From NCBI GenBank assembly GCA_905236495.1, contig CAJOPV010000185.1:1-8323 (forward strand): DNA of 8,323 bases. The letters are read 5' to 3'. Of the stretch, positions 1 to 5,408 are shown in pieces. Position 1 is the first letter of the stretch, and every line of letters begins with the position of its first letter. Both the position numbers and the translations under genes were made by a program. The notes beneath the pieces are model-generated. The model saw only the letters and a list, made by a program, of their open reading frames with translations, was not told where the DNA came from and ran no database searches. Source of the stretch: an uncultured Christensenellaceae bacterium. GTDB lineage: Bacteria > Bacillota > Clostridia > Christensenellales > Aristaeellaceae.

Positions 1-711
1 GAAGGGCGCCAGGTAGGTATCGAAGGAGGAGAAGGCCTGGGCGCCGGACCATTCGTTCTGCATGATGCCCAGGAAGTTCACCATCTGATTGCACAGGGTG
101 GAAAGGTGGGAGGCGGGGGAGGAGGTGATCTTCCCCGGCACGCCGCCCAGGCCCTCCTGGATCAGCTGCTTTAAGCTCCAGCCCGCGCAGTAGCCGGTGA
201 GCATGCTCAGGTCATGCAGGTGGATGGCGGCGGAGCGGTGGGCCTCGGCGATCTCTTCGTCATAGACCTCGCTGAGCCAGTAATTGGCGGTGATGGCGCC
301 GGAGTTGGAGAGGATCAGGCCGCCTACGGAATAGGTGACGGTGCTGTTTTCCTTCACGCGCCAGTCGTTGATCTGCAAATAATTATCCACCAGGTCTTTA
401 TAATTGAGCAGGGCGGAATTGATATTGCGCACCTTTTCCCGCTGTTTGCGGTAGAGGATATAGGCCTTCGCCACGTCGGCGTAGCCGGATTCCGACAGCA
501 CCTTTTCCACGCTGTCCTGGATATCCTCCACGGTGATCTGCCCGTCGCGGATCTTTTTTTCAAAATCGCTGGTGACGTGCAGCGCCAGCAATTCGATCAC
601 GGAGGGATGATACTGCTTGCTGATGGCGTCGAACGCCTTCGTAATGGCCGCGCTGATCTTGCTGATGGAAAAATCAACGACCTTGCCGTCCCGCTTAACT
701 ACCTGGTACAT
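1..711 (-). CDS. nrdD: Anaerobic (class III) ribonucleoside-triphosphate reductase, N-terminal part
   Basis: This gene encodes the glycyl-radical enzyme that reduces ribonucleoside triphosphates to deoxyribonucleotides without oxygen, in the cytoplasm. The frame is open for 237 codons from the ATG at 711-709 and leaves the window at position 1, so the C-terminus, including the zinc site and the glycyl-radical loop, is not visible. Residues 1 to about 90 form an ATP-cone allosteric domain, opening MYQVVKRDGKVVDFSISKIS. The catalytic domain begins near residue 95. HLHDLSML (164-171) followed by GYCAGWSLKQL is typical of NrdD, and C175 is placed like a conserved active-site cysteine of the family. 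The start is supported by the ATP-cone opening and by an AAAGGGG ribosome binding site about 10 nt upstream. The activase gene nrdG lies upstream on the same strand. The intervening 215 bp holds a promoter with NrdR-like boxes, so expression is probably under NrdR control. Identity is secure. Confidence 0.96.
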   Translation of the reverse strand, partial: MYQVVKRDGKVVDFSISKISAAITKAFDAISKQYHPSVIELLALHVTSDFEKKIRDGQITVEDIQDSVEKVLSESGYADVAKAYILYRKQREKVRNINSALLNYKDLVDNYLQINDWRVKENSTVTYSVGGLILSNSGAITANYWLSEVYDEEIAEAHRSAAIHLHDLSMLTGYCAGWSLKQLIQEGLGGVPGKITSSPASHLSTLCNQMVNFLGIMQNEWSGAQAFSSFDTYLAPF

Positions 712-790
712 AAGAAGAAATCCCCTTTCGTGGCGTGATCAATCTCATCTGTGAGCCGGGAATATAGGATGGAAACCCGGAGCAGATATA

Positions 791-819
791 ACAGTATCAC
801 ATCCGAAAGAGGATGTCAA
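791..819 (-). promoter_or_regulatory. Promoter of nrdD
   Basis: Read on the minus strand, a perfect -35 TTGACA (819-814) is followed after exactly 17 bp by TACTGT (796-791). This matches the TATAAT -10 at four of six positions and is preceded by a TG one base upstream, making an extended -10. Transcription would start near 784 and give a leader of about 70 nt before the nrdD ATG. The -35 is overlapped by an NrdR-like box, which fits repression by blocking RNA polymerase. Confidence 0.75.
799..816. repeat. Short inverted repeat in the spacer of the nrdD promoter
   Basis: ACATCC and GGATGT form perfect 6-bp arms around a 6-nt centre. The repeat fills the spacer between the -35 and -10 and runs into the -35. 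It lies upstream of the expected start site, so it would not be in the nrdD mRNA and is better read as a possible protein-binding site than as an RNA hairpin. It could also be chance. Confidence 0.4.
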
Positions 820-829
820 TATCTTGTGG
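814..829 (-). promoter_or_regulatory. NrdR-like box, promoter-proximal
   Basis: The minus strand reads CCACAAGATATTGACA, close to the NrdR operator consensus (approximately ACACAATATATTGTGT). NrdR is the ATP/dATP-sensing zinc-ribbon/ATP-cone repressor of ribonucleotide reductase genes. The site overlaps the -35 hexamer of the nrdD promoter. Its centre (821.5) is 41 bp from the centre of the second box, close to four helical turns. The nrdR gene itself is not in the window. Confidence 0.7.
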
Positions 830-854
830 ATAATTTAATAATTTTGGGTTTTCA

Positions 855-870
855 AATCAATATATTGTGG
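855..870 (-). promoter_or_regulatory. NrdR-like box, distal
   Basis: The minus strand reads CCACAATATATTGATT, with a perfect 10-bp palindromic core CAATATATTG centred at 862.5. It matches the NrdR consensus better than the proximal box. NrdR sites usually occur as tandem pairs a whole number of helical turns apart. The pairing seen here upstream of a ribonucleotide reductase gene makes the assignment strong, although the 41-bp spacing is longer than the common value of about 31-32 bp. Confidence 0.75.
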
Positions 871-878
871 TTGCTATT

Positions 879-913
879 CACCGAAAAGCACATAAACCAC
901 ACCGAAAAGCACA
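879..913. repeat. Tandem 14-bp direct repeats upstream of the nrdD operators
   Basis: CACCGAAAAGCACA occurs exactly at 879-892 and again at 900-913. The period is 21 bp, two helical turns, so both copies face the same side of the DNA. They lie between the nrdG stop codon and the distal NrdR-like box, only 8 bp from the latter. They do not resemble the NrdR consensus. They may be an activator site for a second regulator or the remains of a local duplication. Confidence 0.6.
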
Positions 914-926
914 ACCCGCAGGGGCC

Positions 927-1619
927 TCAGCCCACCCCTCGGATCGAAACAGCCGGCACATAGGGGCGCACCAGCTCCGCATAGGCCCGCAGGGCAGCGG
1001 CGTCCGGGGCGTGGAAGCCTCCGAAGGGCACCGCGTCCCGGTCGGTGAAGGCCTGGAGGAAATACCGCTTCGCCCCGGCGATCCACGCACCGATGGTCTC
1101 AAAATCCGCCGCTTCGTGCAGCTCCGCCACCACCGTGGTGCGGAATTCGTAATCGGTATGCCCCGCCAGCAGCAATCGTACGCTCTCCCGGACAGGCCCC
1201 AAATCCAGGGCGCTCAGGCCCGCGGTGCGGGCGTACTTGTCCGGGCTGTTTTTGATATCCATGGCGACGTAATCCGCAAGCCCCTCCTCCAGCACCCGGC
1301 GAAGCATCGCCGGGTGGTTTCCGTTGGTATCCAGCTTCGTCAGAAAACCCATCTCCCGGATGCGGGAAAGGAAACCGGGCAGATCTTGACGCAGGCAGGG
1401 CTCCCCCCCGGTGATCGCCACCCCGTCCAGCAATCCCCGGCGCTTTTCCAGGAACGAGAAAAATTCCGCCTCCGCCATGATGCCGGGGCCGGGGTTTTCC
1501 ACCAATTCAAAATTGTGGCAGAAGGGACAGCGGAAATCGCATCCCCCCAGAAACACCGTGCAGGCCACGTGCCCGGGGAAATCCAGCAGCGTCATTTTTT
1601 GCAGGCCGTGAATCGTCAT
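927..1619 (-). CDS. nrdG: Anaerobic ribonucleoside-triphosphate reductase activating protein (radical SAM)
   Basis: This 230-residue radical SAM enzyme would use a [4Fe-4S] cluster and S-adenosylmethionine to generate the glycyl radical on NrdD. The cluster motif CX3CX2C is visible as C27, C31 and C34 in GGCDFRCPFCHN. It is followed by the SAM-contacting GGEP at 71-74 and a TKLDTNG strand at 94-100. The opening GLQKMTLLDFPGHVACTVFL is typical of the longer NrdG type (about 230 residues), as opposed to the shorter enterobacterial form of about 155. The ATG at 1619 has AAAGGA 7 nt upstream. The gene follows the DUF4037 gene after 48 bp and precedes nrdD by 215 bp, the reverse of the common nrdD-nrdG order. 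No convincing terminator follows the stop, so read-through into nrdD is possible. Glycyl-radical activases resemble one another, but the adjacent nrdD settles the partner. Confidence 0.92.
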   Translation of the reverse strand: MTIHGLQKMTLLDFPGHVACTVFLGGCDFRCPFCHNFELVENPGPGIMAEAEFFSFLEKRRGLLDGVAITGGEPCLRQDLPGFLSRIREMGFLTKLDTNGNHPAMLRRVLEEGLADYVAMDIKNSPDKYARTAGLSALDLGPVRESVRLLLAGHTDYEFRTTVVAELHEAADFETIGAWIAGAKRYFLQAFTDRDAVPFGGFHAPDAAALRAYAELVRPYVPAVSIRGVG

Positions 1620-1637
1620 GGTCGTATCCTTTCTTTC

Positions 1638-1658
1638 AGCCCCCGGAAGCAGGGGGCT
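1638..1658 (-). promoter_or_regulatory. GC-rich hairpin just upstream of the nrdG ribosome binding site
   Basis: On the minus strand AGCCCCC and GGGGGCT form a perfect 7-bp stem around a 7-nt loop, in the 48-bp gap between the DUF4037 gene and nrdG. The stem ends 5 nt before the AAAGGA ribosome binding site (1632-1627). It is followed by a purine-rich stretch, not a T-run, so it is not a standard intrinsic terminator. It could influence mRNA processing or decay, or entry of ribosomes at nrdG. The stem is seen; any function is inference. Confidence 0.5.
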
Positions 1659-1667
1659 CTTGCCCGC

Positions 1668-2609
1668 TCACACCGCGGACAGAATATGCAGGTTGCGGAT
1701 CTCCCCGTCGGCGATGCCGTCCTGGACGGAATAGGCGTGCTTTTCCAAGTCGCCGCAGACGGCCTGCGTCAGCTTCTGGCTTTGCAGTTCGTCGATGACG
1801 TCGGCGGCGACGCTTTCCATCACATCCTGCTTGTCCCGGGCCAGGTCCGCCTCGTTGCCGGTGGTGAGCAGGTATTCCATCAGCTCCGCCAGCAGGGAAA
1901 GCCGGGGCAGGGCCCGCATGGCCCGGAAGCTCCACTTATAGTAGGGCTGGTAGGCATTGTTCAAAAGGAACACGGCCTGCATGGCGGCCTTCACGAATTC
2001 GCAGGCCGAAAGCTGTGCCGCCCCCGTTTCCCCGTGGCGCAGGCAGCGGGCGTAGTTATACTGCCCGGATTGGGCCATCAGCAGCAATTGGCCCGCCAGC
2101 TTCTTTTTGCGGATATCCTCCGGGTAACGGCTGAGGCGCCGCCGGATGGCGGTCACATCCCCGGGCCCGTCGAAAAAGATTTCGCCGTTCACCGCTTCGG
2201 ACAGGGCATAGTCCGGCAAGGCGAGCCATTGGGAAACGGTCAGCCGCCCGTCCGGCGCGCCGACCTTATTCTGATAATATTCCGCCATGCGCAGGATGCC
2301 CCGGCGGCTGCCCCCCACGGGGTTCATCAGGCTCCGCTTCAGGCCCATGAATTCCTTCGGCAGCTTGGCGTAGGCCCGCTCCAGGCGAAAAGCGTCCTGG
2401 CGGCTGACGGCGCTTTCATCCGGCAGGAACAGGCAAAAGCCCGGCTCAAAATCGTGATCCCGGGAGGTTTCATCGTCAAAGCCCAAGCATTCCGAGCCGC
2501 TGCCGGTGAGCCCCGCCGCCAGATGGGGCAAAAGCGCGGGGAACTGCTCCCGCAGCATGGGAAGGCCGTGCTGCTCAAAATAGGCTTTGGAAATTTCAAG
2601 GCCGGTCAT
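1668..2609 (-). CDS. DUF4037 nucleotidyltransferase-like protein
   Basis: This is a 313-residue cytoplasmic protein with no signal peptide or membrane segment. Residues 34-55 contain GSGSECLGFDDETSRDHDFE. The GSxS turn at 36-39 followed by D51-x-D53 is the layout of a polymerase-beta-type nucleotidyltransferase active site (glycine-serine motif plus metal-binding DxD). The helical C-terminal half, including LLNNAYQPYYKWSFRAM near 205-222, matches what I recall of the DUF4037 family and is reminiscent of the helical substrate-binding halves of small-molecule nucleotidyltransferases. The substrate is unknown: a small molecule, RNA or protein are all possible. The ATG at 2609 overlaps the end of the TPR gene by 14 nt, which implies coupled translation and probable partnership. 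NrdG follows 48 bp downstream. The fold assignment rests on motifs only; the reaction is not known to me. Confidence 0.82.
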   Translation of the reverse strand: MTGLEISKAYFEQHGLPMLREQFPALLPHLAAGLTGSGSECLGFDDETSRDHDFEPGFCLFLPDESAVSRQDAFRLERAYAKLPKEFMGLKRSLMNPVGGSRRGILRMAEYYQNKVGAPDGRLTVSQWLALPDYALSEAVNGEIFFDGPGDVTAIRRRLSRYPEDIRKKKLAGQLLLMAQSGQYNYARCLRHGETGAAQLSACEFVKAAMQAVFLLNNAYQPYYKWSFRAMRALPRLSLLAELMEYLLTTGNEADLARDKQDVMESVAADVIDELQSQKLTQAVCGDLEKHAYSVQDGIADGEIRNLHILSAV

Positions 2610-3372
2610 AGATTTTTTCCGCCCTTTCCCTCAGCTCCTGGGCCGCCAGAAAATAGCCGTAATGATCGAAGGCCGGGGCGCACTTTTCGCACACGAAGGC
2701 GTAATACCCGTCCCGGGGAAGAGAAGGGGTATCCAGCAGGGCCAGGGCCTGATCCAGCAGGGCATAGACCTGCCCTTCCGCGGCCTCCGCGCCCTTTTCC
2801 GCCGTCAGGGCGTCGGCCCGGTTCAGGCAGGTGACGGCCTGCTCCAGCGCCCCGTTTTCGCACGCTGCCATTTGCTCCATGGCAAGATCGTACAGCTTTT
2901 CCGCCTCCCCGTACCTGCCCAGGGCGGCGCAGCACAGGGCCATGTTGTTATACAATCCTCCCAGCAGCCCGGGGTCCGAGCCGCCGCCTTCATACGCGCC
3001 GCGGGCAGTCTTAAACAGCGCCATGGCCCGTTCATTCTCCCCGAAGGCGCTTAAGGCGGTAGCGGCGTTGACGCAGGTGGTGCCGGCGGTGAGGGTGCCC
3101 TCGAAGCCCAGCTCCTTCACCAGCGCCAGGGCCGCTTCGATTTGCGGCAGGGCCTTTTCCCTTTCGCCGGTCTTGCGGTAGTGCCCGATCAGCTCGTTGC
3201 GCAGCATCAATTCGCCCCGCCGATCTCGGCCCAGCAGCGCTTCCTGAAGCCAATAGAGCAGATGCCTTTCCGCCCCGGGGTAATCCCGCCGGGACATATA
3301 GGCGTCCATTTTTTCCCGGATCCTTTGCTGGGGCACGGGGCGAAGGGTCTCCATGCCTTCCCTGATTTCCAT
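2596..3372 (-). CDS. TPR-repeat protein, partner of the DUF4037 protein
   Basis: This is a 258-residue, largely alpha-helical cytoplasmic protein. Tetratricopeptide-like helix pairs can be picked out at about 22-45, 54-88, 96-129 and 137-170, with a less regular one at about 176-214. Typical spacing shows in YNNMALCCAALGRYGEAEKL (141-160). The C-terminal segment CEKCAPAFDHYGYF (228-241) contains a CxxC pair that could bind metal or simply be structural. The frame stays open upstream into the GGDEF gene, but the ATG at 3372 is chosen because AAGGAGG (3383-3377) lies directly before it, although the 4-nt spacing is short. It starts 19 bp after the GGDEF stop and overlaps the DUF4037 start by 14 nt. 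TPR folds bind protein partners, so a complex with the DUF4037 protein is a reasonable inference. A role as a sensor or substrate adaptor cannot be told from sequence. Confidence 0.85.
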   Translation of the reverse strand: MEIREGMETLRPVPQQRIREKMDAYMSRRDYPGAERHLLYWLQEALLGRDRRGELMLRNELIGHYRKTGEREKALPQIEAALALVKELGFEGTLTAGTTCVNAATALSAFGENERAMALFKTARGAYEGGGSDPGLLGGLYNNMALCCAALGRYGEAEKLYDLAMEQMAACENGALEQAVTCLNRADALTAEKGAEAAEGQVYALLDQALALLDTPSLPRDGYYAFVCEKCAPAFDHYGYFLAAQELRERAEKIYDRP

Positions 3373-3391
3373 GGCGCCTCCTTTTCCTGGG

Positions 3392-5311
3392 TCAATCGCC
3401 GGGCAGCTCCCGCTGGGCCCGGCGGGCTTCCTTCTGGCAGTACATGGCCTCGTCGCTGGCCTGGATGCATTGCTCGATGGTGGTGAAATCATTCAGGGGT
3501 GTCAGGGCGTAGCCGCAGCTGGCGGTGACGGTGAAGGACCGCCTTTCCTTTTCGTTCAGGATCCTCAGCTGCTCCTCGAAGGCGGCGATGAAGCGGTCCG
3601 CCGCCCAGGCGCTGGCCTGGGGCAGGAAGGCCACGAATTCGTCTCCGCTCATGTGGCACACGATGGCGTCGGCAGGGGTGGAAAGCTGAATGGCCCGGGC
3701 TACCAGGCGGATGGCGAAATCCCCCGCCTGATGCCCGTAGGTATCGTTGATCTGCTTGAGGCGATCCATGTCAAAGTAAATGAAGGCCACGGTTTCTCGC
3801 TGGGCGCAGAGGCGCTGCCATTGGGGGCCGATCTTTTCCTCCAGGCCCCGGCGGTTCAGAAGGCCCGTCATCACGTCCGTAATGCTGCTCAATCGTCTTT
3901 CTTCATATAGTTTTTGCAGCTCATCCCGTTTGTGCATATTCTGCAGCGCCTCGGACAAAAGCACGTTCCACTGCTGATAAAATTCTGTAGGCACCTCGTC
4001 CCCATAAAACTGGAACACGGAATAGCCGTAGGTGTAATCCCGCTGGTGCAGAAGCTTCACATAGAATAATTGGGGCTCGTCCGTCCTTTCCGCCAGGGCG
4101 GGCAGCACCTGCCGCCGGTCAAAGCGGATCATGGGCATGCCGTGGTCCTGCTGATCCCGCATCACGTGCACCAGGCAGGCCGAATCGGTGATGGTCTTGG
4201 CGTAGGCCCGGTCCGGCCCGCTGCCGCCGTTATCGAACAGGCACAGGTAAAAATCCCGCACGTTGGGGATATCCGATTTTTTCTTGATGAGCACGCTGTG
4301 CAGGGCGTTCAGATCGTCGCAGGCGCTCAGCTCGATGCTCAGGTACGTCATGCCCACCACCCGGTTGGACATCCGGCTCAGGTTCGTCATGTAGCGCCGC
4401 ATGGCCTGACGGTAATGATCCGCGGGCCGCCTGCCGCAGCCGCAGCTTTCCCCCAGCACCATTTTGCCCGGGATGGGGATGGAGGCAGGTCCCTGAGGGC
4501 CTTCTCCCCGCATCCGCTGGTCCAGCAGCAGGATGGCACGCCGCACCATTTCGTTAAAGTCCGGCTCCACGGTGGTGAGGGCGGGCACGTCGATGCTCAG
4601 GTTGGGGATATTGTCAAACCCGGTGACGATCACATCCTCCGGCACCCGGATGCCCCGGCGCTCCAGGGAACTGATCAGGCCCGCCGCGCTGTAATCGTTG
4701 GCGCAGACCACGGCCTCCGGGTACCGGGCGGGATCGGAAAAGAAATGGGCGCAGGCCGCTTCGCCGCAGTTGATCCACATGGTGCCGTAGCAGACGGCTT
4801 CCTCCGGCACGGGCAGGCCGTTTTCCGCCATTTCCGCCCGGTAAGCCTGCAGCCGCTTTTCCCCGTCCGGGTGCCCGGGATAGCCCGCCAGGAAAGCGAT
4901 CCGCTTGAGGCCGTGATCCCGGATCAGGTGGCGGATCAGGGGGCGGATGGCCGTGTCCTCGTCGGTGAACACGCAGTCGATCTGCTCCCCTTGATGCCGC
5001 ACCGCCACCACCGGGCACCGGGCCCTATTGGAAAGCATCTCGTACAGCCTTTCCCGGAAACCGTCCTGCTCATAGCTGTCCGGCACGGCGATGATGCCGT
5101 CCAGGTTTTCCACCGGGGCAAAATCGAACATGCTGTTTTCCTGCACGTCGTAGTAGTTTTCCCCCGTGCGGTAGCCCACCGTGGTGAATACCATCACGTC
5201 GTAATCCAGCCTGCGGCATTCCTGCCGCAGCATGCGGAACAGGGCGGTATCGAAAAAGGCGTATGCTTTGCTGATGAAAACGCCGATGGTTTTGCGTTTC
5301 CCGAAGATCAT
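3392..5311 (-). CDS. LacI-type sensor domain fused to GGDEF (probable diguanylate cyclase)
   Basis: This 639-residue protein has no signal peptide or membrane helix, so it should act in the cytoplasm. Residues 7 to about 290 resemble the periplasmic-binding-protein fold of LacI/GalR effector domains: GVFISKAYAFFDTALFRML, DGIIAVPDSY, RIAFLAGYPGHPDGEKR, VVCANDYSAAGLISSLERRG, VIVTGFDNIP. There is no helix-turn-helix before it. GESCGCG follows at 287-293. Residues 300-455 form an unassigned middle domain, then a helical linker, then GGDEF from about 478. There, DVMTGLLNRRG (479-489), D514, N522-D523, GHQAGD (526-531) and the signature SGDEF (555-559) are present. D531 keeps the guanine-contacting position, favouring GTP and hence c-di-GMP. 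The RxxD inhibitory site is absent (PADA at that place). First Gly to Ser in the signature may lower activity. AAGAAGG lies 9 nt before the ATG. It is the first gene of the four-gene cluster, with its own promoter. Confidence 0.92.
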   Translation of the reverse strand: MIFGKRKTIGVFISKAYAFFDTALFRMLRQECRRLDYDVMVFTTVGYRTGENYYDVQENSMFDFAPVENLDGIIAVPDSYEQDGFRERLYEMLSNRARCPVVAVRHQGEQIDCVFTDEDTAIRPLIRHLIRDHGLKRIAFLAGYPGHPDGEKRLQAYRAEMAENGLPVPEEAVCYGTMWINCGEAACAHFFSDPARYPEAVVCANDYSAAGLISSLERRGIRVPEDVIVTGFDNIPNLSIDVPALTTVEPDFNEMVRRAILLLDQRMRGEGPQGPASIPIPGKMVLGESCGCGRRPADHYRQAMRRYMTNLSRMSNRVVGMTYLSIELSACDDLNALHSVLIKKKSDIPNVRDFYLCLFDNGGSGPDRAYAKTITDSACLVHVMRDQQDHGMPMIRFDRRQVLPALAERTDEPQLFYVKLLHQRDYTYGYSVFQFYGDEVPTEFYQQWNVLLSEALQNMHKRDELQKLYEERRLSSITDVMTGLLNRRGLEEKIGPQWQRLCAQRETVAFIYFDMDRLKQINDTYGHQAGDFAIRLVARAIQLSTPADAIVCHMSGDEFVAFLPQASAWAADRFIAAFEEQLRILNEKERRSFTVTASCGYALTPLNDFTTIEQCIQASDEAMYCQKEARRAQRELPGD

Positions 5312-5346
5312 GGGCCGGGGCCTTCTTTCATTTGGATGTCAAACCT

Positions 5347-5375
5347 ATTATACGCTTAAAAATCCGGCGCGGCAA
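5347..5375 (-). promoter_or_regulatory. Promoter of the GGDEF-TPR-DUF4037-nrdG cluster
   Basis: On the minus strand TTGCCG (5375-5370) is followed after 17 bp by a perfect TATAAT (5352-5347). The predicted start is near 5340, about 28 nt before the GGDEF ATG at 5311. The -35 sequence forms part of the right arm of the pullulanase terminator, so the two signals share DNA. No NrdR-like box is present here, so the activase gene at the end of this cluster is not obviously under the control seen at nrdD. Confidence 0.75.
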
Positions 5376-5395
5376 GCCTTAGTCTGCCACGCCGG
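5358..5395 (-). terminator. Intrinsic terminator after the pullulanase gene
   Basis: On the minus strand CCGGCGTGGCA (5395-5385) pairs with TGCCGCGCCGG (5374-5364) in an 11-bp stem with one T-G wobble and a 10-nt loop, followed by ATTTTT. The T-run can also pair with an A-run overlapping the pullulanase stop codon (5403-5410), which would extend the structure. It ends pullulanase transcription 14 nt after the stop and overlaps the next promoter. Confidence 0.8.
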
Positions 5396-5408
5396 GGCCC
5401 GTGGATTT

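Noticed and set aside
879..913. CRISPR-like repeat pair
   Set aside because: Only two 14-bp copies with a 7-nt gap and no cas genes; the scale fits a transcription-factor site, not a CRISPR array.
900..930. Possible terminator after nrdG
   Set aside because: The only stem near the stop is a 4-bp GGGC/GCCC with a 4-nt loop and no T-run after it, which is too weak to call.
867..2834. Very long plus-strand open frame (655 codons) opposite nrdG, DUF4037 and TPR genes
   Set aside because: Its product is rich in H, Q, G, P and R, as expected for the antisense of GC-rich genes, with no recognisable domain or convincing ribosome binding site. The minus-strand genes account for the region.
3373..3492. 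Possible N-terminal extension of the TPR protein
   Set aside because: The 40 extra codons overlap the end of the GGDEF gene in another frame, look like shadow sequence (S, P and R rich), and the AAGGAGG site lies at the ATG at 3372 instead.
4070..5359. Plus-strand open frame of 429 codons opposite the sensor-GGDEF gene
   Set aside because: Same antisense-shadow composition, and it runs through the clear GGDEF-cluster start and promoter on the other strand.
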